From contig UCIV01000018.1 in NCBI GenBank assembly GCA_900472575.1, positions 1-64,000 of the forward strand: a stretch of DNA of 64,000 nucleotides, written 5' to 3'. A model generated the notes under the pieces. The model did not search any database. It was not told where the DNA came from and saw only the letters and a program-made list of their open reading frames with translations. Below, in pieces: positions 35,529 through 44,204 of the stretch. This DNA comes from Hyphomicrobiales bacterium (lineage in GTDB: Bacteria > Pseudomonadota > Alphaproteobacteria > Rhizobiales > Rhizobiaceae). Position 1 is the stretch's first letter. Each line of letters starts with the position of its first letter. Position numbers and translations under genes: made by a program.

Positions 35529-38204
35529 ATGGCTACTTTTTCTCATTCGGACAGATCGATGCGGCCGATCCAGAAGGCTTTTGGCCTGAGCTATTTTATT
35601 CCCGCAATCGTTGTCATTGCTGCAGTCGCCATCGGATTTGTTCAAGCGGACAACGAAGAGCATGAGCGCTTTCTGGCAGAACAGAGACTTGTTGCCTCCG
35701 AGCGCCTTGCGCAGGTTTCCTCTCGCCTGGAAACACAAATTCACGGCAACGTAAACCTCATTCAGGGACTTGTTGCAGCAATCGCCGCCAATCCGAATAT
35801 GACCCAAGCGCAATTCAGCGCCCTGTCCGAACGTATCTTCAGTGTCCCGTCGCAATTGCGAAACGTAGTAGCGGCTCCAAACCTCGTGGTGCAGAACGTT
35901 TATCCATTCGATGAAAACAAGCAATTGATCGGGCAGGACTATAACGCCAACCCGAAACAGTCCGGCTCTGTTTTCGAAGCCATAAAACGGCGCAAGACCA
36001 CAATTGCAGGTCCGGTGAAGCTCATGCAGGGCGGGCACGGCCTGCTGGCACGCTATCCGGTATTTTCTATTGGAAACGGTCATTTCTGGGGTGTTGTCTC
36101 GGCCGTGATCGATGCCGAGCGCTTGTATCGGGACAGCAATATAAACTCCGACCAACAGACGCTCAACATAGCTATCGCGCGCCGACCGCAACCCTCCATC
36201 AAGGATGTCTTTGTGGGCGATCCCGCAGTCTTCGTCGACGACGCGGTGCGTACGCGCATCGAACTCGGATACGACACATGGTACCTTGCCGCGGTCCCCA
36301 AAGGGGGATGGCTTCAGGAACCACCGGCAATTTTCGTATCCCGGATCTATGCCGCCATGGTTGCCATCGGCATCATTGCGCCGCTGATATGGGCTGGTTT
36401 GCTGATGAGGCAGCGGCACCGTAATCTCATCATACTGCAGCAGCGTGAGGAGGAACTGGAGGAAGTCTCACATCGCCTCGGCCTTGCCCTCGACTCCTCC
36501 GGCATTGGCGTGTGGGAATACCATCCCGAATCCGGAAAGCTTATCTGGGATCGCCGGATGCGCGAAATGTACTATGGCTCACCGGATCGGGACGCATTTT
36601 TCTATGAAGACTGGAAAAAAGCGATCCACCCGGACGATATTCGAGCCGCACAGGAAGAACTGCTCCAGACGGTGGCTGAAGGCGTTCCTTACATCACTCA
36701 ATTCCGCATCGTGTCTCCGACCGGAGAGATAAGATACATCCGTGCAAATGGCAGGGTCTATAGCACGGCAGGCCGCGAAATGCGGATCGTTGGCGCGAAT
36801 TGGGATGTGACCAAGGATATGCTGTTGCAAGCAGAATTGCGCGAGGCGCGTTCTCGGGCAGAAGAACAGAATACACAGCTCAGGGCGACGCGCCGGACGC
36901 TTGAACATCAATCTCTCCATGATGCCCTGACCGGCCTCCCCAACCGGCGATTTCTGGACCAGTTCATGGAAGCAGGTAGCGGAAAGGCGGAAAAGAGCCA
37001 TCGATTGGCCTTCATCCACGTCGACCTCGACCGTTTCAAGGAAGTCAACGACACGTTCGGCCACGCCGCTGGCGACGAGGTTTTGAGGCAGACGACAGCA
37101 CGCCTCCTCGACCTTGTCACACCGGACGAATTCGCCTCACGCGTAGGCGGCGACGAATTCGTCATCGCCACCAGCGGCCCTTGCGTCGAACGTCGCTCGC
37201 GCGAACTTGCGCAGGCAATCGTCAGGTCACTTGCCCGGCCGATAGAAATCGGCGGTCACAAGTGCCGTATCGGCTGCAGCGCAGGAATATCCTGCCAGAC
37301 GGCATCGATGGAGGAGCCTCGCGAACTTCTCGTCAATGCGGACATTGCGCTCTACGAAGCCAAGAAACGCGGGCGCAACCGCTTCGAGATCTTTTCCGAC
37401 GAACTGCGTATGGCTGCGGTGCTTCGCAAAACGATGTCGGACGAGTTCCTGACGGCACTGGAGCACGATCAGATCGTCCCGTATTTCCAACCCCAGTTTG
37501 ATGCACGGACGTTGCAGATCGTCGGCGTCGAGGCACTCGCGCGATGGCAACACCCGCAGCGCGGCACTCTTGCACCTGATCGCTTTCTCGATATTGCCGA
37601 AAGCCTGAATCGCGCAGCCGATCTTGATGCCGTAATTCTTGAAAAGGCGCTTTTCCAGTCCGTTCGCTGGAAGGCGCTCGGTCTGGATGTGCCGCATCTT
37701 TCGGTCAACATATCGGCGCAGAGAATAAAGGACGGCCGCATGTTCGACCGGCTGACAGACCTGCAGTTTTCTCCGGGCAGCCTGTCTTTCGAGCTTCTGG
37801 AATCCATCTCATTCGATGACCACGATGAAGACCTGCGTACGGCAATCACTCGGCTTAAGTCGCTCGGTATCGACATCGAAATCGACGACTTTGGCACCGG
37901 TCACGCCTCGATCGTGAGCCTGATCGAGCTGGGGCCGAAGCGATTGAAGATAGACCGCAAATTGATCTCGCCGATCGAGGATTCTGCATCCCAGCGCAGA
38001 CTTGTCGCCTCCATCATCGAAATCGGAAGGTCGCAGGATATCGAGATCGTTGCCGAGGGTGTGGAGACCGGCAAACATATTGAAATTCTGCGCGGCCTCG
38101 GATGCCACGTCTTGCAGGGTTACGCTTTTTCCAAGCCCCTTGCCGCTGCCGAGTTCATAACCTTCGTCGAAAACTGGCAAGCGCGGCAATGTGCCGACGG
38201 GTAA
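35529..38204 (+). CDS. CHASE-PAS-GGDEF-EAL cyclic di-GMP protein
   Basis: An 891-residue inner-membrane protein. A first helix (about residues 20-40) and a second (about 275-298) flank a periplasmic CHASE sensor domain. A PAS-fold (about 320-430), GGDEF (about 460-615, RVGGDEF intact) and EAL domain (about 635-885) follow. The EAL domain has EALARW, DDFGTG, KRLKIDR and EGVET, so phosphodiesterase activity is plausible; cyclase activity also appears possible. The four residues where an I-site RxxD would stand read TPDE, so product inhibition is unlikely. The start is uncertain: ATG 35529 has GGAA upstream, while ATG 35511 and GTG 35439 are alternatives. Confidence 0.9.
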   Translation: MATFSHSDRSMRPIQKAFGLSYFIPAIVVIAAVAIGFVQADNEEHERFLAEQRLVASERLAQVSSRLETQIHGNVNLIQGLVAAIAANPNMTQAQFSALSERIFSVPSQLRNVVAAPNLVVQNVYPFDENKQLIGQDYNANPKQSGSVFEAIKRRKTTIAGPVKLMQGGHGLLARYPVFSIGNGHFWGVVSAVIDAERLYRDSNINSDQQTLNIAIARRPQPSIKDVFVGDPAVFVDDAVRTRIELGYDTWYLAAVPKGGWLQEPPAIFVSRIYAAMVAIGIIAPLIWAGLLMRQRHRNLIILQQREEELEEVSHRLGLALDSSGIGVWEYHPESGKLIWDRRMREMYYGSPDRDAFFYEDWKKAIHPDDIRAAQEELLQTVAEGVPYITQFRIVSPTGEIRYIRANGRVYSTAGREMRIVGANWDVTKDMLLQAELREARSRAEEQNTQLRATRRTLEHQSLHDALTGLPNRRFLDQFMEAGSGKAEKSHRLAFIHVDLDRFKEVNDTFGHAAGDEVLRQTTARLLDLVTPDEFASRVGGDEFVIATSGPCVERRSRELAQAIVRSLARPIEIGGHKCRIGCSAGISCQTASMEEPRELLVNADIALYEAKKRGRNRFEIFSDELRMAAVLRKTMSDEFLTALEHDQIVPYFQPQFDARTLQIVGVEALARWQHPQRGTLAPDRFLDIAESLNRAADLDAVILEKALFQSVRWKALGLDVPHLSVNISAQRIKDGRMFDRLTDLQFSPGSLSFELLESISFDDHDEDLRTAITRLKSLGIDIEIDDFGTGHASIVSLIELGPKRLKIDRKLISPIEDSASQRRLVASIIEIGRSQDIEIVAEGVETGKHIEILRGLGCHVLQGYAFSKPLAAAEFITFVENWQARQCADG

Positions 38205-38280
38205 CCGTGCAGGCAAGCCATTTGGGCGCCCTCCGGCTCCAATCTTGCAAGATGAAAGATTTGCAAACCTTGAACACAAA

Positions 38281-38309
38281 AGCCCCGCCAGCGGCAAGCT
38301 GGCGGGGCT
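38281..38309. terminator. Bidirectional intrinsic terminator
   Basis: AGCCCCGCCAGC-ggcaa-GCTGGCGGGGCT is a perfect 12-bp stem between the convergent GGDEF-EAL and clpP genes. TTCTGTTT follows on the plus strand, and TTTGTG follows the hairpin on the minus strand. Confidence 0.9.
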
Positions 38310-38337
38310 TTCTGTTTCAATGATCCGAAGCGCTATC

Positions 38338-38928
38338 TCAGATTTCGCTCTGAGATGTGACGATCTTCGAGACCAGACCGTAGGAGACGGCTTCCTCTGC
38401 AGAGAGCCAGTAATCGCGGTCGATGTCCTTGGCGATCTTCTCTTCGGTCTGGCCGGTGGCCTTGGCAAAGATCTTGATCAGGCGCTCGTTCATCTTGACG
38501 ATTTCGCGTGCCTGGATCTCGATATCGGATGCCATGCCGCGCGTGCCGCCGGACGGTTGATGGATGAGGAAGCGCGTGTTCGGCAGCGAGATACGGCGTT
38601 CCTTCGCCGCGGCTGCATAGATCAGCGCGCCTGCGGAAGCCACCCAGCCGGTTCCGATAACCCAGACCTTCGGCTTGATGAACTTGATCATGTCATGGAT
38701 GGAATCGCCCGATTCGACGTGGCCGCCGGGGGAGTTCACATAGATGCGAATATCTTCGTCGCTGGCTGCGGAGAGCGCAACGAGCTGCGTATTGACCTTC
38801 TGCGCCAGTTCCTGGGTAATCGGACCGTAGATGAAGATCGAGCGCGACTTGAAAAGGTTCGCCTCTGTTTCCTTGCCGAGCGGCAATTCCTTGGTCTTGT
38901 CGTCGTTGTCGTCTTCGTCGTTCAGCAC
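38338..38928 (-). CDS. clpP: ClpP-family serine protease paralogue
   Basis: A 196-residue protein of the ClpP fold. The catalytic triad is readable: Ser in [10 protein letters not shown], His in FLIHQPSGG and Asp in [13 protein letters not shown]. The segment around Ser differs from the housekeeping GxAASMG. The acidic N-terminus [20 protein letters not shown] replaces the usual propeptide. No clpX or tig gene is next to it, so this is probably one of the extra ClpP copies common in rhizobia. GTG 38928 is chosen because AGGAG lies 8 bases upstream; a longer frame to 39006 has no such site. Confidence 0.88.
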   Translation of the reverse strand: MLNDEDDNDDKTKELPLGKETEANLFKSRSIFIYGPITQELAQKVNTQLVALSAASDEDIRIYVNSPGGHVESGDSIHDMIKFIKPKVWVIGTGWVASAGALIYAAAAKERRISLPNTRFLIHQPSGGTRGMASDIEIQAREIVKMNERLIKIFAKATGQTEEKIAKDIDRDYWLSAEEAVSYGLVSKIVTSQSEI

Positions 38929-39145
38929 AGTCAGTGTCTCCTGCTGGGATTCATGACATCGGACATAATGTGTTCGCGGCCACAAAACAATGGAGAGTGG
39001 CCGCAAGCCACGACTAAGGCCGTCTATAAGGTGAATGACGTAGAAACCTTCGGCGACCAGCTGGCAATTGTGGTGGACATCGGAAAGCCCTGCGCCCTAT
39101 CTTCCATCATATTTTTAAAGTCAGACAGAATCTGAGGGGACCATA

Positions 39146-39733
39146 ATGTTTAGACGCCTTTCGCTCTCCGCCACCATTTTTGCCGCAGCGACAGCACCCG
39201 CCTTTGCCCATCTCAATCCGGAAGAGCACGGCTCATTCATGGCCGGCTTCTCGCACCCGCTTTTCGGCATGGACCACATCCTCGTCATGGTCGCGGTCGG
39301 ACTTTGGGCTACCCAGATTTCTCAAGGTGGCAACAGGAAGGCGCTCTGGATCGTTCCCTCGACATTCGTCGGCACGATGGCGATCGGCTTTGCCCTCGCA
39401 TTGTTGGGCATTGAACTTCCCTTCGTAGAACCCGCGATCTTGGCCTCCGTCATCGCCCTCGGCCTAGTTGTCGCCATCGCCGTTCGCCTGCCGACGGCCG
39501 TTTGTGCTGCAATCGTCGCCGTCTTCGCTCTTTTCCACGGCCATGCCCATGGCGGTGAACTCGGTTCTGCAGGCGCATTCCAGTTCGGCGCCGGCTTTGT
39601 CATCGCAACGGCGTTTTTGCACCTCGCCGGCATTGCCGCAGGCCTCGGCATCTCGCGTTTCAGCCCTTATGTCGCCCGCATTCTCGGCGGCATCACCGCG
39701 CTTCTCGGCCTGTCGCTCGCATTTGGGGGCTGA
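39146..39733 (+). CDS. HupE/UreJ-family membrane protein
   Basis: A 195-residue membrane protein with a cleavable N-terminus (ending APAFA) then about six helices. The HupE hallmark HPLFGMDHILVMVAVGLWA is present, with its conserved His and Asp, and a second FHGHAHG motif follows. Homologues in hydrogenase and urease operons take up nickel; there is no such operon here, so another metal is possible. AGGGGACC precedes the ATG. Confidence 0.9.
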   Translation: MFRRLSLSATIFAAATAPAFAHLNPEEHGSFMAGFSHPLFGMDHILVMVAVGLWATQISQGGNRKALWIVPSTFVGTMAIGFALALLGIELPFVEPAILASVIALGLVVAIAVRLPTAVCAAIVAVFALFHGHAHGGELGSAGAFQFGAGFVIATAFLHLAGIAAGLGISRFSPYVARILGGITALLGLSLAFGG

Positions 39734-39816
39734 AGCAATTCCGGCAAAGGTTGAACCCTGTTCTGCCTTGGCAATCGCACCAAACAGAGAGTTGCGCATT
39801 ACCGAGATTTAATCTT

Positions 39817-39845
39817 GCGGCGATTTGAAATGCCGCAATCGCCGC
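39817..39845 (+). promoter_or_regulatory. Hairpin in DUF2076 5' leader (upstream stem)
   Basis: GCGGCGATT pairs with AATCGCCGC, a perfect 9-bp stem with an 11-base loop. It lies 3 bases before the next hairpin, which holds the ribosome-binding site, so the two would stack in one leader RNA. There is no T-run. Confidence 0.5.
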
Positions 39846-39848
39846 TTA

Positions 39849-39879
39849 CCTCCTTGGACAGCCCAAATGCCCAAGGAGG
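39849..39879 (+). promoter_or_regulatory. Hairpin sequestering the DUF2076 Shine-Dalgarno
   Basis: CCTCCTTGG (39849-39857) pairs perfectly with CCAAGGAGG (39871-39879), and the second arm contains the AAGGAGG ribosome-binding site of the gene starting at 39885. Translation would need this 9-bp stem to open. The design resembles thermosensor or ligand-controlled leaders, but no known motif is recognised. Confidence 0.6.
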
Positions 39880-39884
39880 CAAGA

Positions 39885-40721
39885 ATGTCACCGGAAGAAC
39901 GCCAGCTTCTCAATTCTCTGTTCGAACGCGTCCGTACCGCCTCGGCAACACCGCGGGATCGGGATGCGGAAGACTTGATCGATCAGGAAACCCGCAAACA
40001 GCCCTACGCGACCTATTACCTGGCCCAGGCGGTTGTCGTTCAGGAAAAGGGGCTGGAAGCGGCATCCAACCGTATCCGGGAGCTGGAAGACCGCGTCCAT
40101 GAGCTGGAAGCCGCGCAGGGCGAAAATCGCCAGGCGGAACAGGGCGGTGGCTTCCTGAGCTCGATCTTCGGATCGCAGCAATCGCGCGCCCAGGCGCCGG
40201 TCCAGCAATCGTCCGCTCCAACCTCCGGTCCGTGGGGCGCCCGTCCGACATACGAGGGCCCTCGCGGTTATGACGACGGTTACCGCGCTCCTCCTCCACC
40301 CTATGGCGCACAGGCATCCGCCCCTCAACCATCCGGGCCATGGAGCAGCGGCCCCTCCCGCGGACCGTCAGCCGGCAGCAGCTTTCTCACCGGCGCACTC
40401 GGCACTGCAGCCGGGGTCGCCGGCGGCATGCTGCTTGCCAACTCGTTGTCAGGCATTTTCAGCAACCACATGGCGGGCGCAGGTCTCGGCAACCCGCTCG
40501 CCGGCGCCAGCTCCTTCGGTGCCTCCGAGCAGCCGGCAGTCGAGGAGACCGTCGTCAACAACTATTATGGCGACGACGCGATACGCGAGGCATCGGACAA
40601 GTCGGACGATGGCAACAACGACAATGACAACGACGCTTGGCAGCAGGCCGGCTATTCGAATGACGATGCCGATCAGGACAATGGCGACTTCGACAGTAAC
40701 GACGATAGCTTCGACGTCTGA
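39885..40721 (+). CDS. DUF2076 domain protein with acidic tail
   Basis: A 278-residue protein. The N-terminal about 80 residues match DUF2076 (MSPEERQLLNSLFERVRTA, PRDRDAEDLI). The middle is Pro/Gly/Ser/Gln-rich, then a hydrophobic Gly/Ala segment (about 165-200, GALGTAAGVAGGMLLANSLS) and a C-terminal acidic Asp/Asn-rich tail with an ETVVNNYYGDD motif. The family is periplasmic or membrane-associated and uncharacterised. ATG 39885 is fixed by AAGGAGG, which is buried in a hairpin. Followed by a strong terminator. Confidence 0.85.
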   Translation: MSPEERQLLNSLFERVRTASATPRDRDAEDLIDQETRKQPYATYYLAQAVVVQEKGLEAASNRIRELEDRVHELEAAQGENRQAEQGGGFLSSIFGSQQSRAQAPVQQSSAPTSGPWGARPTYEGPRGYDDGYRAPPPPYGAQASAPQPSGPWSSGPSRGPSAGSSFLTGALGTAAGVAGGMLLANSLSGIFSNHMAGAGLGNPLAGASSFGASEQPAVEETVVNNYYGDDAIREASDKSDDGNNDNDNDAWQQAGYSNDDADQDNGDFDSNDDSFDV

Positions 40722-40740
40722 TCGATAAAGCCACCAACGA

Positions 40741-40773
40741 GAAAGCGCCGGGCAGTGATGCTCCGGCGCTTTC
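40741..40773. terminator. Bidirectional intrinsic terminator
   Basis: GAAAGCGCCGG pairs with CCGGCGCTTTC around an 11-base loop, an 11-bp stem 20 bases after the DUF2076 stop. T-rich sequence follows on the plus strand and the A/T-symmetric stem base serves both directions. Confidence 0.85.
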
Positions 40774-40881
40774 TTATTCCGCCAATGCGGCAGCCTATCC
40801 CAGCCCCTCGCTTTGGCTCGGTGCGTTCGTCACTGCAATCGATTCACTGGATCGATTGCTCCGGCTGCGCCGGACCGTTCT

Positions 40882-41346
40882 TCACCCACGTCCGCGATAG
40901 GTCGGTACGCCCTGATCCGGCAGCCACACGCCTTCCGGCACGGCGCCCGTCTGCCAGAACACGTCGATCGGAATGCCACCGCGCGGATACCAGTAAGCGC
41001 CGATCCTCAGCCATTTCGGCTGAAGCAATTCGACCAGCCGCTTGGCGATATAGACCGAGCAATCCTCGTGGAAGGCGCCGTGATTGCGGAACGAGGTCAG
41101 AAACAGCTTCAGCGACTTGGATTCGACCAGATAGGCATCGGGAATATAGTCGATGACGATATGGGCGAAATCCGGCTGGCCGGTCATCGGGCAGAGCGAG
41201 GTGAATTCCGGCGCGGTGAAGCGCGTCACGTAATCCGTGCCCTGGTTGCTGTTCGGCACACGCTCCAGCACGGCCTCTTCCGGGCTCTTCGGTGCGTCTA
41301 CCTGTTTTCCGAGCTGCGACAGCCCGCTGACATCCGTCATCGTCAT
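40882..41346 (-). CDS. queF: NADPH-dependent 7-cyano-7-deazaguanine reductase
   Basis: A 154-residue single-domain (YkvM-type) QueF that reduces preQ0 to preQ1 in queuosine synthesis. The active site Cys lies in [15 protein letters not shown], and the NADPH-binding [20 protein letters not shown] segment follows. The start overlaps the CDF gene stop as ATGA (41346), implying translational coupling. Other queuosine genes are not in this window. Length typical of the small QueF form. Confidence 0.95.
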   Translation of the reverse strand: MTMTDVSGLSQLGKQVDAPKSPEEAVLERVPNSNQGTDYVTRFTAPEFTSLCPMTGQPDFAHIVIDYIPDAYLVESKSLKLFLTSFRNHGAFHEDCSVYIAKRLVELLQPKWLRIGAYWYPRGGIPIDVFWQTGAVPEGVWLPDQGVPTYRGRG

Positions 41347-42359
41347 TCGCCCATTCCTTCCAGGCTTGTATGTCCTTCGACTTCGACCTTCTGTCCATGG
41401 GCGCGCTCACCTTCGGGCTCCACATGAATGGCCAGTGTGGCGCCGGGAATAGCCTCTTTGATCGCATCTTCCAAGCGGTCGCAGATATCATGTGCCTCAC
41501 CGACCGTCATCGAAGCCGGTACGACCAGATGAAAATCGATGAAGGCGGCCGCTCCTGCCCGCCGGGATCTGAGGTCATGAACCCCGAGCGCACCAGCCGA
41601 ATGCGCCGTGATCGCATCGCGCACCGCCGCTTCTTCATCCGGCTCCAGCGCCTTGTCCATCAACCCGCCAAGTGAATGCGAGATCACCTTGTATCCCTGC
41701 CAGAGAATGTTGATCGCAACGAGAATGGCGAGCAGCGGATCGAGGATCGCATAACCGGTAAAAACCGCGAGGATCAGACCGATAAAGACACCCGCCGACG
41801 TCACCACGTCCGACATGATGTGATGACCATCAGCCGCCAGTGCTGGAGAACGATGTGCCGTCCCGACCCGGATTAGGATCGTCGCCCAGATGGCGTTGAT
41901 GACGCCCGCGACGGCGTTGATCGCAAGCCCCAGCCATGGTGCCTGCATGGCTTCCGGCGAGAAGAGTGCACCCCAGGCCTCCTGAATGATCAGGATAGCA
42001 GCAACGATGATCAACACACCCTCGACAACCGCCGAGATATATTCCGCCTTATGATGGCCGAACTGGTGGTCGTGATCGGCCGGCCGCTGCGCGTATCGGA
42101 TGACGAAATACGCAATGAATGCGGCCGTGACATTGACCAGCGATTCCATGCCGTCGGAAAGCAGTGCCACGGAACCCGTCACCCACCAAGCCAGCATCTT
42201 GAGCCCCATCACCCCGATCGAGATGGGAATACCCCAGAATGCGAGCCGCTCGACGATAGCTCGATCTTTGTTAAGCGCCGTGTTCACCGGTTTGTCCTTC
42301 ATTCGCTGCGCCATGATCCAGACGCCTTTTTGCTGGTGAGAATGACTTGCAGAAGCCAT
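41343..42359 (-). CDS. Cation diffusion facilitator (CDF) transporter
   Basis: A 338-residue divalent-metal/H+ antiporter. Six helices are visible. The metal site residues lie in [15 protein letters not shown] and [16 protein letters not shown] (HxxxD type, H and D conserved), the pattern of Zn/Fe/Mn CDF proteins. A cytoplasmic C-terminal domain (about 230-320) follows. The start is uncertain (42359, 42314, 42302 are in-frame ATGs). It is co-transcribed with queF and divergent from a MarR gene 173 bases away. The metal specificity cannot be read. Confidence 0.9.
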   Translation of the reverse strand: MASASHSHQQKGVWIMAQRMKDKPVNTALNKDRAIVERLAFWGIPISIGVMGLKMLAWWVTGSVALLSDGMESLVNVTAAFIAYFVIRYAQRPADHDHQFGHHKAEYISAVVEGVLIIVAAILIIQEAWGALFSPEAMQAPWLGLAINAVAGVINAIWATILIRVGTAHRSPALAADGHHIMSDVVTSAGVFIGLILAVFTGYAILDPLLAILVAINILWQGYKVISHSLGGLMDKALEPDEEAAVRDAITAHSAGALGVHDLRSRRAGAAAFIDFHLVVPASMTVGEAHDICDRLEDAIKEAIPGATLAIHVEPEGERAHGQKVEVEGHTSLEGMGE

Positions 42360-42473
42360 GCCCTGAAACGACGAAACCGCCACGGCGAGCGGTCTCGCAG
42401 CAGCGGTTTCGGATGAGTGAGCATATGCCGCAGAGCGTCGGTTTTGTCAAAGCGCTTTCAGGATCAAATCTCC

Positions 42474-42514
42474 TTGCAAGGAAAACATAACCATTTATAT
42501 AACGAGTTATATAA
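42474..42514 (+). promoter_or_regulatory. Promoter and palindromic operator of marR
   Basis: TTGCAA (42474-42479) and TATAAC (42498-42503) with an 18-base spacer form a plausible promoter. TTATATAAC-ga-GTTATATAA (42495-42514) is a perfect palindrome with 9-bp arms over the -10 region, 18 bases before the MarR ATG. This is the expected place and size for MarR autorepression. Confidence 0.7.
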
Positions 42515-42532
42515 TATTATGGAGAGGTACGC

Positions 42533-43024
42533 ATGCCTCACGACATCGTCAAAGACTTCGGTTACCTTACCCTGGGAACGAGGCTTCGCCGCCTCGGGGA
42601 AATGGTGCAGGCCAATACCCAGCTGATCATGCAGCAGCATGGCATCGATCTGCCTGCAGCACATTATCCCTTTCTTGCAGCGATCGACCGCAACGGGCCG
42701 CTGACGGTCGGGGAACTTGCCGATGTCATCGGCATATCGCAGCCGGGCGCCACGCGCACGATCGGCCAGTTGGCGGAGGCAGGATTGCTCGACCTGTCCG
42801 TCAGCGATGGAGACCAGCGCCGCAAGCAGGTCTCGCTAACCAAGGCAGGACAGGAGCTCGTCGATTATTCCACCCGCGAAGTCTGGCCGGGCGTCGAAGC
42901 CGCCGTCAGAAACCTTTGCACCGATCTCGACGGCTCCTTCCTGGAGCAACTCGCATCCATCGAAGACGGCCTCAAGCACCGCCCGCTGATCGAGCGCATG
43001 AATAAAGACAAGGAAACGAAATGA
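42533..43024 (+). CDS. MarR-family transcriptional regulator
   Basis: A 163-residue winged-helix regulator. The DNA-binding part is about residues 45-110 (LTVGELADVIGISQPGATRT then the wing at SVSDGDQRRKQVSLT). MarR proteins are dimers that bind palindromes and release them on ligand binding. A perfect 9-bp-arm palindrome lies over its own -10. GGAGAGG precedes ATG 42533. Its stop overlaps the next GNAT start as ATGA, so the two are co-translated. Confidence 0.92.
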   Translation: MPHDIVKDFGYLTLGTRLRRLGEMVQANTQLIMQQHGIDLPAAHYPFLAAIDRNGPLTVGELADVIGISQPGATRTIGQLAEAGLLDLSVSDGDQRRKQVSLTKAGQELVDYSTREVWPGVEAAVRNLCTDLDGSFLEQLASIEDGLKHRPLIERMNKDKETK

Positions 43025-43701
43025 CCCACATCCTCGATCGCCCGGCCTGGAACGCGCTGGCCACCGTCCACTCGGCCTTCGCCGAAGGCACCCCGCACGC
43101 CAAACGTTATTCTCCCTCGATCGTGCCCTTCGCCGCGATGCAGGACGATACGGCAGAAAGCATCGCCGCAATCAAGGCCCTGCCGCTGACCGGCGAGACG
43201 ATGGCGTTGGTCGAAGCGGGGCCGATCCCCGCCCTTCCCGGTTTCGAAACCATCATCGATGCCACGCTGGTGCAGATGCTGGCCGACAAGCCGTTCGACA
43301 GGATCGAAGAGCCTCGCATCGTAAAACTGGGCGAAGAGGACGCGGCGGATATGCTGGCGCTTGCAACACTCACCAAGCCCGGCCCTTTCACGCTGAAGGC
43401 GCAGTCACTCGGCACCTTCTGGGGTATCCGCATCGATGGCCGGCTCGTCGCCATGGGCGGCCAACGCATGCGCCAGCCGGGCTTTGCCGAATTGAGCGGC
43501 CTCTGCGTCCACCCGGATTGCCGGGGCAAAGGTCTCGGCAAGCTGATGCTGCGCTTCGTCGCCGGCGAAATTTCCGCCGGCAACGAGGCCGTCTATCTGC
43601 ATGCCTACAAGCATAACGAGGGTGCTGTCGGCCTCTACCGCTCGCTCGGCTTTGCCATCCGCAGCGACATGAATTTCCGCGTCGTCAAGCGGGCGGAGTA
43701 G
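43021..43701 (+). CDS. GNAT N-acetyltransferase (MarR-coupled)
   Basis: A 226-residue GNAT enzyme. The catalytic domain is the C-terminal half: motif A is LCVHPDCRGKGLGKLMLRFV, followed by YLHAYKHNEGAVGLYRSLGF. The N-terminal about 110 residues form a second, weaker GNAT-like half. It overlaps marR by ATGA and ends 1 base before a minus-strand GNAT. Control by the MarR product is likely; the substrate is unknown. Confidence 0.88.
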   Translation: MTHILDRPAWNALATVHSAFAEGTPHAKRYSPSIVPFAAMQDDTAESIAAIKALPLTGETMALVEAGPIPALPGFETIIDATLVQMLADKPFDRIEEPRIVKLGEEDAADMLALATLTKPGPFTLKAQSLGTFWGIRIDGRLVAMGGQRMRQPGFAELSGLCVHPDCRGKGLGKLMLRFVAGEISAGNEAVYLHAYKHNEGAVGLYRSLGFAIRSDMNFRVVKRAE

Positions 43702-43702
43702 A

Positions 43703-44203
43703 TCAGTCGAAAAGCAACGCCATCTTGACGCTGTCGATATAATGCCCGTCGATCTTCACCGCATGGCGGGCAATGCCTTCGTGCTCAAAACCGACCTTCT
43801 CATAAAGGGCGATGGCGCGAAGATTGTCCGCATGCGCATTGAGTTCGATCCTGCGCAGGCCTGCAGCCCTTGAGGCATCGAGCACGGCGGCAATCAGCCG
43901 CCTGCCGAGCCCCCGGTCGCGATAGCCGGGAATGATGCCCATGCCGAGCGTACCGCAATGCGCCTGCGCATCTCGGGCAGCACGCCTGATATCGCACCAC
44001 GCGACGACCCTGCCATCCGCCACAGCCACCATATGCGGATGACCGCCGGCGATGTTATCGCGAACGTAGGCCAGCGATGCCTCGATCGGCGGCGCCTCAA
44101 GAAAGATCAGGTACTTCCGCTCACGCGCAACGATGTCGAGGGCCTCGCGAAATCCCTCGACATGATCTTCCCGTATCGGCTCGATACGGATTTCATCGGT
44201 CAT
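43703..44203 (-). CDS. GNAT N-acetyltransferase
   Basis: A 166-residue GNAT enzyme with motif A GMGIIPGYRDRGLGRRLIAA and the ELNAHADNLRAIALYEKVGF segment, close to the RimI/phosphinothricin-type acetyltransferases. Start ATG 44203 is 1 base after the trpE(G) stop and has AAGGCGG upstream, so it may be translationally coupled to trpE(G). It ends tail-to-tail with the MarR-linked GNAT, 1 base apart. Substrate unknown. Confidence 0.87.
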   Translation of the reverse strand: MTDEIRIEPIREDHVEGFREALDIVARERKYLIFLEAPPIEASLAYVRDNIAGGHPHMVAVADGRVVAWCDIRRAARDAQAHCGTLGMGIIPGYRDRGLGRRLIAAVLDASRAAGLRRIELNAHADNLRAIALYEKVGFEHEGIARHAVKIDGHYIDSVKMALLFD

Positions 44204-44204
44204 A

